Origin: RGIG464 sp045599585
Lineage (GTDB): Bacteria; Myxococcota_A; Bradymonadia; UBA4248
Assembly: GCA_045599585.1 (NCBI GenBank)
Contig: JAZRWH010000085.1
Location: 22,037-86,036 of the forward strand
Reading direction: 5' to 3'
Length of the DNA: 64,000 nt
How positions within the stretch are numbered: the first letter of the stretch is position 1; each line of letters opens with the position of its first letter. This document shows, piece after piece, positions 52,974-61,863 of the stretch. Under the pieces are notes generated by a model. It did not search any database. It saw nothing but the letters and a program-made list of their open reading frames with translations, and was not told the DNA's origin. Made by a program: the position numbers and the translations under genes.

Positions 52974-55685
52974 TCAAATCAAATCGATATTATATTCTAA
53001 TTTTTTCGTACAAACCTTTACGGCACCTTCACCGACGGAAAGCATTACCTTGTCACTCTCTTGATCAATACGTTCGCCATCAACCGTGATACTGATCCCA
53101 TCGTCTTTAATTTGAGCTTTGAGATCCTCAAGGTTAGTAATCAACATTTTAGAATTTTTGCCACATTTTACAGCTTTGATCTTAAAATAGACTTCCTGAT
53201 CAGGCGTAGCAAATGATCCCGTTTGAGCGACGTAGGGAATCATTGCGAAAGAGTATTGTGGTTTACAATTAATATCTTCATCGTGGTTATGGTTAGAACC
53301 GTATCTCATTTTGTGTTCTTTGCCCTTGACCTTAAATTTAGGCAAGCGCGGTTTTATTATTTCGCCCACAATAATGATCAACGCGATCAGAGCAACGATC
53401 AATTCACCGAGATAGTGCATGATCCAGCAACTAACGGAGATATCGCTACCAATTGAAAGCTGTTCATGTTTTGGATCAGCAGGTGATTTCGCAATAAGCA
53501 AATCTGTATTAAGGGAACCGCCAGCGATTTCAAATTCAACGATACTTTTTTCGTTTTCAAACGGCGTATTGAGTGCGAGTTCGCTCCATAATGGCTGGCA
53601 AACGAAAACGCCTTTTTGATCCGTTTTGACGCAATCATCAAAGCCTTCGACACTCATATCCTTTTTAAGCAAATTTAGAGAAGGAGGCTGAAGCAGGTTC
53701 CACATTTCATCTGTAAGCTCATGATTTTTGAGTGAGACTGAGACTTTAATGGGAGCATCTTTAGGCGCTATACCATCACAGACGATACAATAATTTTCGA
53801 GAGCCAGGGGTTTCCAGAGCAGTTCGTCGACATCGATATCATTGTGAAACGCGATGATTGTTTTAAAATTCCCTTCTACGTCGAGCGAATCCGAGGTAAT
53901 TTTTGGTGTAATTGTAATTTCGGCATTTTGTGTTTTAATGCTCGAGAAATCACTCTCGACGAAATGTGGAATAATATCAATAGACTTATCGATATTCTTT
54001 TTTATTTCAAACGATGTGACAATTCCTGCAATTTTGTCAGGGGAAACGGAGAAATTCAATTTTCCCCAATCGGAGGCGCTAATTTCGACAGGACGACCGG
54101 AATAATCTTTAGCTTCAAGCGAAAAGTGTAGCGGCTGACCATCAGATTTAAATCCAGCGCCTGTAATGCTATAACTTGCGTGATCATTTCCGGAACCGTC
54201 CGCAGCATTTTGAGAAAACGAAACTTTTGGATTAGGAATTCTGGGTGGCAGCATAAACGCCCCATCTTTTCCGTCATCTTTAGAGCTCAGCGTATTATAC
54301 TCAAGGTATTTGCCATAATACTCAATGCGTGCTCGCTGTCCAGCGGCGAGTTCAAAGTCAGTAGACATATTGAAGTCTGACTTAGAGACTATTTCTTCAG
54401 CGCCAGTATCTGGATTATTGCGAATAATAGTAAGGATACCTTTAATCGAAGGATCTTCGCCAGTTTTAGGATTTTTTAGAAATTCATTTTTAATTTTTTC
54501 GTGAGTTTCTGGATTTTCGAACTGGAGATCGACGTGATACTTGCCTGGTTCCATTTTATTAGGAACGAGCTCACTCCCCTGCTCATCAAAGACCTTGATA
54601 CCGATACCGACGAAAGCATCGTAATAGATTTGAATATTTTGGCTTTCAGCCCCTTCAGTATCGACGTGATAAGTATCGGGGGCAAAGAAGCGATTATTAC
54701 TAAAGCCGATGAATGTAGCGAGTTGGCCGTTGAGAGCACCGTTTGTGTTCTGAATTGTTTCATCGATTTTGAGGAGATCGCGTTTACGCAGGGTTGCCTG
54801 ATTTTTTGAGGGCTGGGTTGCTCGAACGCTCGTGACGGGACGATTACTTTTTTGATTATTGGAGTTAGTCAGGGAAGGAATATCAACGTTTTGACCTTGA
54901 GCAAACACGATGATTTTTTTCATCGGGATATTAAGGGTAAACGTATTATCCGCCGCAACGGGAATTGTATTACGTTGAAAGATTCTATTTCCGATTTGTG
55001 TCAATTCATTGAGGACATCCTGCGAAGTCTGAGCATGGCGAACCAGCAAGCCATTTTCTTCGTTAGGAACGATTGTGGTATCGACCAATTTTCCGATGGA
55101 CAGGACGACGACATTAACGTCTTGAGAGAAATCATTATAATATTTTTGAGTAGTTTGCGAATTAGAATCTTCGAACTGCCCATCCGTCACAATGACGAGC
55201 CATTTATCTTCTTTGGGCTTATCAGTATTTAATTTAAGGTCTTGGTAAGCGTCAACGACGGGGCAGAACGGCGTATCTCCGTCAGTAGTCGTTGTTTCCT
55301 GGACCATATTGACATTTTGCTGAATGATTCCAGCATTAAGGCTACCATGAATATTCAGAGCAGGTGAAGCTTTAGGCTTAATTTTATTTTTACAATTTGA
55401 GAAATCGTTATTTTTTACAAGATCGTAAGAGCTCATATAATAAACATTAAGTTTATCATTTTCGCCGAGCATAGCCGTGAGCACTTCCATCGAGTATTTT
55501 GCCTGACACCAAGTATCGACATAGGTTTTATAATTTGACGCAGGATCTACGATCATACTTCCGGAATCATCATAGACGACGTGAATGATTCTTGACGGAA
55601 CGACAGGATCAGCGAAGGCATTCGAAACGCCGAAAGCCATTTCAAAAGCGAGTAGAGCAGCGATTTTAAACGACTGTCTTTTCAT
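52974..55685 (-). CDS. Membrane-anchored vWA-domain protein, first gene of the tubulin operon
   Basis: 903 residues. An N-terminal signal peptide (ends near NAFADP) leads into a vWA domain with the metal-ion site DDSGS (about 39-43) and the later strand WLVIVTDGQFED. Beta-rich, Ig-like regions fill about 330-760. One membrane helix (about 768-790, LGELIVALIALIIIVGEII) precedes a basic stretch and a roughly 100-residue C-terminal domain that should be cytoplasmic. The vWA part thus faces the periplasm while the tail could contact the tubulin-like protein. The ribosome site is weak (CGGTAC). Upstream is a 600-base divergent gap toward rpmB that should contain the operon promoter. Confidence 0.82.
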   Translation of the reverse strand: MKRQSFKIAALLAFEMAFGVSNAFADPVVPSRIIHVVYDDSGSMIVDPASNYKTYVDTWCQAKYSMEVLTAMLGENDKLNVYYMSSYDLVKNNDFSNCKNKIKPKASPALNIHGSLNAGIIQQNVNMVQETTTTDGDTPFCPVVDAYQDLKLNTDKPKEDKWLVIVTDGQFEDSNSQTTQKYYNDFSQDVNVVVLSIGKLVDTTIVPNEENGLLVRHAQTSQDVLNELTQIGNRIFQRNTIPVAADNTFTLNIPMKKIIVFAQGQNVDIPSLTNSNNQKSNRPVTSVRATQPSKNQATLRKRDLLKIDETIQNTNGALNGQLATFIGFSNNRFFAPDTYHVDTEGAESQNIQIYYDAFVGIGIKVFDEQGSELVPNKMEPGKYHVDLQFENPETHEKIKNEFLKNPKTGEDPSIKGILTIIRNNPDTGAEEIVSKSDFNMSTDFELAAGQRARIEYYGKYLEYNTLSSKDDGKDGAFMLPPRIPNPKVSFSQNAADGSGNDHASYSITGAGFKSDGQPLHFSLEAKDYSGRPVEISASDWGKLNFSVSPDKIAGIVTSFEIKKNIDKSIDIIPHFVESDFSSIKTQNAEITITPKITSDSLDVEGNFKTIIAFHNDIDVDELLWKPLALENYCIVCDGIAPKDAPIKVSVSLKNHELTDEMWNLLQPPSLNLLKKDMSVEGFDDCVKTDQKGVFVCQPLWSELALNTPFENEKSIVEFEIAGGSLNTDLLIAKSPADPKHEQLSIGSDISVSCWIMHYLGELIVALIALIIIVGEIIKPRLPKFKVKGKEHKMRYGSNHNHDEDINCKPQYSFAMIPYVAQTGSFATPDQEVYFKIKAVKCGKNSKMLITNLEDLKAQIKDDGISITVDGERIDQESDKVMLSVGEGAVKVCTKKLEYNIDLI

Positions 55686-55854
55686 GAGCAGTACCGTTAG
55701 CTAGACGAGAGAGGCGAGGCCCAAAGAGCATAATCTATGCGCGAGCAAAGACTGAGGACACGAGTTGCTATTCAAGTCATCCATGACAAAACGAAAATCC
55801 GATTTTAGGTATCATTATTCGGAGTAAAAGTCTAATCTTTCAGGGCAAAACATT

Positions 55855-55933
55855 ATTGTCCCACAAATTTGATATAACAAAGCTACAGTAGAGTTATCCG
55901 AGTCTTTTACTAAAATTTTGTAGGACAGCAGTG
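55855..55933 (-). repeat. Repeat family A (MITE-like), full-length copy
   Basis: Inverted ends are TTGTCCCACAAATTTG at the left and AAATTTTGTAGGACAGCAGTG at the right, about 79 bases apart, around a small palindrome (CTACAGTAG). Its reverse complement aligns with 20766-20843 and 38870-38923. No coding capacity. Confidence 0.78.
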
Positions 55934-56007
55934 GTGACGAATGATAAATTTAATTAAAACAAGCGAAACGAGTACGTAGAATAGAGAAATAGATTTAAGG
56001 ATATAGC

Positions 56008-56106
56008 GGAGGCGTATTCGCGAAGCGAAAAGCCGGAGAAGAGGCCGCGTATCGGCGTTGCCGAAGCGGCCTCAGTCTGACCGTATGCTGCAAGCATAGG
56101 TCAGAC
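56008..56106 (-). repeat. Three bulged hairpins, reverse orientation, two decayed
   Basis: Copy 1 (about 56010-56033) has TATTCGC / GCGAAAA, losing one pair. Copy 2 (56041-56073) keeps GAGGCCGC / GCGGCCTC but has lost two bases of the inner ATA. Copy 3 (56075-56106) is perfect: GTCTGACC, bulged G 56083, TATGCT-GCA-AGCATA, GGTCAGAC. Nothing else is recognised in 56107-56290. Confidence 0.85.
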
Positions 56107-56297
56107 GATAAGGGAAGCGTGCGAATTTCAATAAAAGTGACAAACGAGCCCAAAAGTGCTTGCAAAATTATGGAAAGGGCGTAAAAAGCGTAACGGTTTT
56201 TCGCAGCGTGTGAAAACGGGCTGCGTTATCGTCATCCAGATGTTGAGTGATGACAAATCTGCTGATTTTAGTCATTTCGAAGATTTAGGAGCTCAAA

Positions 56298-56540
56298 ATG
56301 GCCCGCAAATGTGCATTTACCGGTAAGGCCCCCCTCGTTGGCCACACAATTTCTCACGCGCATAACAAAACAAATATGGTTCAGCTTCCGAACATGCAGT
56401 CCAAACGCATTTTCGTCAGCGAACTCAACCGTTATGTCCGCGTTCGTCTTTCTGCTCGCGCACTCCGCACGGTTACCAAACTCGGTCTCATGCAGTACAT
56501 GAAAGACTGTGGTATCCAGCTCAAAGATATTGAGTACTAG
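56298..56540 (+). CDS. rpmB: 50S ribosomal protein L28
   Basis: 80 residues, normal for L28. The sequence has the expected layout: a start MARKCAFTGKAP with Cys, GHTISHAHNKTNM, then a basic C-terminal half with strand and helix (KRIFVSELNRYVRVRLSARALRT). AGGAG lies eight bases before the ATG. It is part of the large ribosomal subunit, binding 23S rRNA. It is not next to rpmG as in many genomes; here it is a single gene ending at an intrinsic terminator and divergent from the vWA-tubulin operon. Confidence 0.97.
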   Translation: MARKCAFTGKAPLVGHTISHAHNKTNMVQLPNMQSKRIFVSELNRYVRVRLSARALRTVTKLGLMQYMKDCGIQLKDIEY

Positions 56541-56563
56541 TTAGAACTCAGTCAAAAAATATT

Positions 56564-56590
56564 AGAGCACCGCTTGTCGGTGCTCTTTTT
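56564..56590 (+). terminator. Rho-independent terminator of rpmB
   Basis: AGAGCACCG (56564-56572) pairs perfectly with CGGTGCTCT (56578-56586), followed by TTTTG and TTT. It sits only about 36 bases before the start of the next gene. Confidence 0.92.
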
Positions 56591-56621
56591 GTTTATGCTT
56601 TTTGCGCCCAACACCTTAGCC

Positions 56622-58766
56622 ATGAAGCGAATAGCCTTTCTCATTGGGTGTGCAGCCCTATTTGGCTGCTCAACCCCACCCCAAGAAGTTTCCCAACCAG
56701 CGCCAGTAGCGGCGGAGATTGAAAGCGCACTTCAGACGCCAAAACTCCGACAATATTTGCCGGAGCTGCAAAATTATGCGCAGTCGCGCATCCTGAACGA
56801 AGCGCTCGAAGTAAAGCAGCAACAACGCAGCCAACTAGCGTCGGACCGCAGCGAGCGTATGGCGAAGTATGAAGAAGCCAAAGGGCGCGGAGAGAAAGCC
56901 AAAGCCCCGGCGAGAGCTGTTGTTGCCACAGAAAAGGCGTTTGAAGATGCCTTTCCGAAGCTTCATTATCCGAATCTTTTGGCAGAGATATACGACATAG
57001 AGAATCAGCCTGTTGGGGAACATTTTGTTCGCAATGACGGATCGCTGACGGCCTTAGGATCGCTCGTCGTAGAAACCATTCAAAGTGCAGATTTACATGC
57101 ACTTGACGTCGAAGATTTTGCGCCACAGAAGATTCTTGAAGCAACAGAACATTATAAGAAATTGTCCGAAGCTGCATCTCAGCAAATTGGATTAGCGCTA
57201 AACGAACGCGAACTGCAGAGTCTTGATCGATTTCTACAAAATCACCCCGAAAGAATTACAGAACTTGAGGAAAAAAGCGAGGACGCTGGTAAAGTTTTAT
57301 TTTCGATCCTTTCAGATTTTGATAGCTCACCAGTTCCGCGCTTTGCGGCTGCTTTTACCACGTGGAAAGAGCGACAAAAGTACGTCCTCAACTATCGAGA
57401 GCAGCTAGAATTTGTGATTGCGGATGCATATTTACATTGGGCGGAACAACTCAAACTGGGTAATCTTGAGAAATTTTCTAAGGAAGAGCTAGAGAATTAC
57501 ACCACGCAGGACAATCCAAACGACATTCATCCAAAATATTATACAAAAATTGTTGAGGAACGTCTCCGAGAAGCGTTTAACGCCTTTATAGCGCTCAACG
57601 ATATTGAATCTGCGAGAACGCAACTTGATCATCTTATTCCCAAACATGATCAATACGTGCGTCTTCAGCGTGCCCGCGAGCGTTACCGCGAGATTGTTGC
57701 AAACGGCGGTTGGAAAGAGGTTCCTCCGGATAATATGAATGCAGGAGGACGAGCACCACTCGTTTTAACGCTGAAAAAAAGACTCGCGGCCGAAGGCTAC
57801 TACAACGGCAATATGGATGAGCTTTTCGATCAGACGCTGACCCAGGCTATTTCGGCCTATCAAACGCATCATCAGCTTGATGTGACAGGAACTGTTGACC
57901 AAACATTTTGGCGTAGTCTTAATGTTTCGGCCGAACAGCGTTTAGCAGAGATCGAAGTTAATATTAGGCGCTGGCACCGAACGATGTTTGAGCCGGTAGA
58001 CCGGTTCATATACATTAATATACCATCATTTACTGTTGAACTGTGGGACAAGGGCAAAATTGTTGATGAACACAACGTTATCGTTGGCAATTCCACCCGA
58101 ATCTGCAATGCGCGCACGCGCGAATGGGAGCTCATGAATGCAACGCATTTGCTGCATTCGCGCATGACCTACATCGTATTTAATCCGTATTGGAATGTTC
58201 CACCTCGCATTGAAGTTGATGAGTATCAAAAGCGGATCGCCGAGAATCCGAAATGGCTTGAGCAATCCGATTTTGAGTATTACACGCCTAAAGGCGGCGG
58301 ACGTGTTTTAAGGCAAAAGCCTGGCCCGAACAACGCACTGGGCAAAGTCAAACTCATCTTCCCTAACCGCTACAATATCTACCTTCACGACACGCCTAAA
58401 CAGACCATGTTCCAGTACTCTGTGCGAGCGTTTTCACACGGATGTATGCGCGTTCAGGATGCAATGAAGTTCGCAGAAAGCGTACTCCGTTTGGATGGGC
58501 AGTGGGACAAGAAACGCATTGACAAATTTTTTGTCGAAAAAGGTGAACATGCCGTTGATTTACTTCACCCAATTGACGTTTTTATCGAGTATCACACTGT
58601 AACCGTCGACGATGAAGGACAGGTCTATTTTTTGGCAGATGTTTACAAAATCATAAAGAATCAAATCCGACCGCCAACGGCACTTGAACGGGCGTGTGAT
58701 CCGAGTGTCGACAAAGTGTCTAGCTTTAGATCAGGCGGAGCTGCCGCAGGGGATACTGGCCCCTAG
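56622..58766 (+). CDS. L,D-transpeptidase lipoprotein (YcbB/LdtD-like)
   Basis: 714 residues from ATG 56622; an upstream in-frame Met lies inside the rpmB terminator. Signal peptide with lipobox ALFGC. A long helical scaffold (about 30-360) precedes a peptidoglycan-binding domain (about 375-430, LKKRLAAEGYYNGNMDELFD) and a YkuD catalytic domain (about 460-660). The catalytic HGC is in AFSHGCMRVQDA (His about 606, Cys about 608), with the preceding His in YLHDTPKQT. Such enzymes make 3-3 crosslinks in peptidoglycan or attach proteins to it, in the periplasm. The layout is that of LdtD/YcbB. A ribosome site is not obvious. Confidence 0.92.
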   Translation: MKRIAFLIGCAALFGCSTPPQEVSQPAPVAAEIESALQTPKLRQYLPELQNYAQSRILNEALEVKQQQRSQLASDRSERMAKYEEAKGRGEKAKAPARAVVATEKAFEDAFPKLHYPNLLAEIYDIENQPVGEHFVRNDGSLTALGSLVVETIQSADLHALDVEDFAPQKILEATEHYKKLSEAASQQIGLALNERELQSLDRFLQNHPERITELEEKSEDAGKVLFSILSDFDSSPVPRFAAAFTTWKERQKYVLNYREQLEFVIADAYLHWAEQLKLGNLEKFSKEELENYTTQDNPNDIHPKYYTKIVEERLREAFNAFIALNDIESARTQLDHLIPKHDQYVRLQRARERYREIVANGGWKEVPPDNMNAGGRAPLVLTLKKRLAAEGYYNGNMDELFDQTLTQAISAYQTHHQLDVTGTVDQTFWRSLNVSAEQRLAEIEVNIRRWHRTMFEPVDRFIYINIPSFTVELWDKGKIVDEHNVIVGNSTRICNARTREWELMNATHLLHSRMTYIVFNPYWNVPPRIEVDEYQKRIAENPKWLEQSDFEYYTPKGGGRVLRQKPGPNNALGKVKLIFPNRYNIYLHDTPKQTMFQYSVRAFSHGCMRVQDAMKFAESVLRLDGQWDKKRIDKFFVEKGEHAVDLLHPIDVFIEYHTVTVDDEGQVYFLADVYKIIKNQIRPPTALERACDPSVDKVSSFRSGGAAAGDTGP

Positions 58767-58832
58767 AATTACCCCAGTTTGCCAAGCGATCTTTTTATTC
58801 TCATCGAGCTTTAGACTCAGGTAACGCTATCC

Positions 58833-59540
58833 ATGACGAAAATTACACATATCAATACGCATGATACTGATGTTTATCAGTCAAATCACGAACATGAGCA
58901 CACTTGCTCGTGCAACCACGAACATGAGCACACTTGCTCGTGCAACAGCCAGCCAGTACCCTCTGCAGCATCCAAAGTCGCCGCAACGCCTGCATTTGGC
59001 ACACAGCCTAAAGACAAAGGTGTAAGTCTTGGATCTGATCTTGAGGCAGAGATCGCCGAAGCCATGATGCAACGCTACAAGCGATTTTTGAACCCGAACG
59101 AGCGATTCACGGTTAAAACAGAAGTTTGTCATCAATTTGGATTGGTCAGTGCCCTTCTAACGAGTACCGACAGAACAACGAACGTTGAAGCAGAAGTATG
59201 TATCGAATGCGAACCGAATGACTTAGACAACCCAATCGAAGCGTATCAAGTAGCCTTAGACGTTCTAGACACCGTTCTTTTAGAGTACTTTGATTCTGAT
59301 CGTATTTCGCATTATCTTCCGATCTGGCAATGCTACGAAGTAGACGACCATACGGCCAACGTTCGTCTTGATCATGCCAATCTAGCTCTTGATGACGAAG
59401 CAAGTGCCTTTCTAAAAGCACACGGTTTTACGGAAGGTGGTCTTGAGATCGAACCAGAAGACGATTTCGAAGCAAGCCAAGAAGAAGACGTCACCGAAGA
59501 GGATAGCCATTCGGACGAAGACGAAGACGAAACGCTGTAA
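58833..59540 (+). CDS. Acidic cytoplasmic protein with duplicated His/Cys repeat
   Basis: 235 residues. Residues 19-38 are two exact copies of HEHEHTCSCN-like units, rich in His and Cys, encoded by a perfect 30-bp direct repeat (58887-58946) and suggestive of metal (zinc, nickel or copper) binding. Residues about 65-200 form a mixed alpha/beta domain with more Cys (EVCIECEPND) that I do not recognise. The last 35 residues are almost all Asp/Glu/Ser. No signal peptide. It lies between the L,D-transpeptidase and ftsH on the same strand, without clear terminators on either side; a functional link to FtsH is only suggested by position. Confidence 0.7.
   Translation: MTKITHINTHDTDVYQSNHEHEHTCSCNHEHEHTCSCNSQPVPSAASKVAATPAFGTQPKDKGVSLGSDLEAEIAEAMMQRYKRFLNPNERFTVKTEVCHQFGLVSALLTSTDRTTNVEAEVCIECEPNDLDNPIEAYQVALDVLDTVLLEYFDSDRISHYLPIWQCYEVDDHTANVRLDHANLALDDEASAFLKAHGFTEGGLEIEPEDDFEASQEEDVTEEDSHSDEDEDETL
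58887..58946 (+). repeat. Perfect 30-bp tandem duplication encoding a His/Cys unit
   Basis: Two identical 30-bp units (58887-58916, 58917-58946), each containing a short inverted repeat (GAGCA / TGCTC), lie in frame. The lack of synonymous differences implies a recent duplication or ongoing copy-number change. Confidence 0.95.
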
Positions 59541-59673
59541 ATTGTGTAATAAAAAGCCAGCGCTCTGTGTTATAAGGCGAGGCCCTATTTTGGGTCTACT
59601 GCCCAAATTTGGGATTGTGGGTGCTTTGAAGACTGAGGCAGAAAGCTCTGTCAGCGATTGGGATACATTTTAA

Positions 59674-61863
59674 GTGAAGAAATTTAACGCCTTAAATATT
59701 CTATTAATGCTCAGCATTGTCGCACTATTTGTGTATATTTTTGCACAAACGAACGGCCATGCAACGACTTCTCAACTCAAGTACAGTGATTTTACGCAGA
59801 AAATTCGCGACGGCCAGATTGAGAGCGTTATCGTCAAGGGCAACAAGATCACCGGCAACTTTGTACGTCAAGAAAATGCCGCCAATGAGAATATTTCGAA
59901 CTTCGAGACGATAGGTTATCTCAATGCCGACGTCCAAGATCTCCTTGAAGAGAAGGGGATTTCTTACGAGTTTCAAGAAGTCGAGGACGATGATTTTTGG
60001 AAGCTTTTGATCATTTACATGCTTCCGACATTACTCCTCATTGGCGTCTTTTATTTTATCTTTTCGCAATCTGCGATGGGTGGCAACAAAGCAATGAGTT
60101 TTGGCAAATCCAAAGCGCACATGCTTTCGCCTGATCAACACAAAGTGACCTTTGCCGATATTGCAGGCATCGACGAAGCCAAAGAAGAACTCTTTGAAAT
60201 TGTTGATTTTCTTAAGAATCCCCAAAAATACCAACGCCTTGGAGGCCGTATTCCCAAAGGTGTTCTTTTGATGGGCTCCCCGGGTACAGGTAAAACCTTA
60301 TTAGCCAAAGGTGTCGCAGGCGAAGCGGGTGTTCCCTTCTATTCGATCTCGGGTTCAGACTTTGTTGAAATGTTCGTTGGTGTGGGTGCAAGCCGAGTAC
60401 GCGACCTTTTTGAACAAGCTAAAAAATCCGGTCGATGCATTATTTTTATCGATGAAATTGATGCTGTTGGTCGTTACCGTGGTGCCGGTCTAGGCGGAGG
60501 TCACGACGAACGCGAACAGACCTTAAACCAACTCCTCGTCGAAATGGACGGCTTCGAAGCGAATGTAGGCATTATCGTCATGGCAGCCACGAACCGCCCC
60601 GACGTACTTGATCCAGCGCTTTTACGTCCTGGACGCTTCGACAGACGCGTCGTCGTCCCCACTCCTGACGTTCGTGGTCGTAAAGCAATTCTCGAAGTTC
60701 ATGCAAAAGGCAAAGCCATTGGTACCGATGTTGACCTTGAACGCATTGCCAAGCTTACGCCTGGAGCATCAGGTGCAGATCTAGCGAACCTCGTCAACGA
60801 AGCCGCTTTGATCGCTGCTTCTCGCGATGCAAGCACGATTGAAGACCGAGATTTTGTTGAAGCACGCGACAAAATCAACATGGGACGTGAACGCAAAAGC
60901 ATGGTCGTCTCCGAAGCCGAAAAACGTACGACGGCCTTCCACGAGGCCGGTCACGCTATCGCCACAATCGTTCTCGGCAAAGAAGTCGATCCGCTCTCAA
61001 AAGTTACCATCGTTCCTCGCGGACGCGCACTCGGAATTACTTATTCGATTCCTAGCGAAGATCATCTCAGCTACTCACGCTCTTTCTTGCTTAACCAAAT
61101 CGTCATTATGATGGGTGGCCGCGTTGCAGAAGAGATCACGTTCAATCACCTTACGACAGGTGCAGGCAACGACCTCGAACGCGCAACACAGATGGCCCAC
61201 AATATGGTCGCCAAATGGGGTATGAGCGATGCACTCGGTCCCCTCGCGTTTGCGGATCAAGAAGACCAGCCCTTCCTCGGACGTGAGCTTTCTCACACCC
61301 GTAACTACTCCGAAAAAACTGCCCAGATCATCGATGAAGAAGTCAGACATATCCTCGGCGATTGCTATAACCGTTGCCGCCATATGCTCACTGAGAACCT
61401 TGAAAAACTCAATAGCCTCGCAGAGGCACTCATCGAATTCGAAACACTGGACGCCCCCGACATTGACCTCCTCCTCTCGGATGGCATTGATGCTGTTCGA
61501 GCAGCATTCAAAGAACGTGACGCTAAAAAAGAAGAACAACGGGCAGTCAAAGTCACCTTCTCGTCCCTCGTCGCAGAACTCGCAGCCAAAGGCACAACGC
61601 CAAGAGACAACGACGAAAACAACGACGACGAAAAGCAAAATGTTACTTTCTCTTCCCTCGACGCTGTACTTGATACGCCCAAAGACAAAACGTCCGACGA
61701 CGAGAAGAGCGTTAAACTCAAAAAAGATGTCACGTTCTCTTCCCTCGACGCCCTGCTTATCGAAGACAAGACCAAAAATAATCCTGCAAAAAAACATCCT
61801 GAGGAAGATCTCAAGCCCATTGAACTCTTCCCCGAAGACAAAGATCACCACGAAAACTCATGA
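59674..61863 (+). CDS. ftsH: ATP-dependent zinc metalloprotease FtsH with triplicated C-terminal motif
   Basis: 729 residues, start GTG at 59674. Two membrane helices (about 5-24 and 108-128) flank a small periplasmic domain. The AAA module has Walker A GSPGTGKT (about 201-208), Walker B IIFIDEIDAVG (about 256) and the second region of homology NRPDVLDPALLRPGRFDR. The protease site HEAGH is near 423-427. FtsH degrades membrane and regulatory proteins at the inner membrane. The C-terminal roughly 105 residues are unusual: three copies of VTFSSL(V/D)A.L near 627, 655 and 685, separated by acidic/Lys linkers. Its stop overlaps the folP start (ATGA). Confidence 0.97.
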   Translation: MKKFNALNILLMLSIVALFVYIFAQTNGHATTSQLKYSDFTQKIRDGQIESVIVKGNKITGNFVRQENAANENISNFETIGYLNADVQDLLEEKGISYEFQEVEDDDFWKLLIIYMLPTLLLIGVFYFIFSQSAMGGNKAMSFGKSKAHMLSPDQHKVTFADIAGIDEAKEELFEIVDFLKNPQKYQRLGGRIPKGVLLMGSPGTGKTLLAKGVAGEAGVPFYSISGSDFVEMFVGVGASRVRDLFEQAKKSGRCIIFIDEIDAVGRYRGAGLGGGHDEREQTLNQLLVEMDGFEANVGIIVMAATNRPDVLDPALLRPGRFDRRVVVPTPDVRGRKAILEVHAKGKAIGTDVDLERIAKLTPGASGADLANLVNEAALIAASRDASTIEDRDFVEARDKINMGRERKSMVVSEAEKRTTAFHEAGHAIATIVLGKEVDPLSKVTIVPRGRALGITYSIPSEDHLSYSRSFLLNQIVIMMGGRVAEEITFNHLTTGAGNDLERATQMAHNMVAKWGMSDALGPLAFADQEDQPFLGRELSHTRNYSEKTAQIIDEEVRHILGDCYNRCRHMLTENLEKLNSLAEALIEFETLDAPDIDLLLSDGIDAVRAAFKERDAKKEEQRAVKVTFSSLVAELAAKGTTPRDNDENNDDEKQNVTFSSLDAVLDTPKDKTSDDEKSVKLKKDVTFSSLDALLIEDKTKNNPAKKHPEEDLKPIELFPEDKDHHENS

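Noticed and set aside
61075..61851. 258-residue minus-strand frame over the ftsH end
   Set aside because: It is a shadow of the FtsH C-terminus; low-complexity Phe/Val/Glu composition mirrors the sense repeats.
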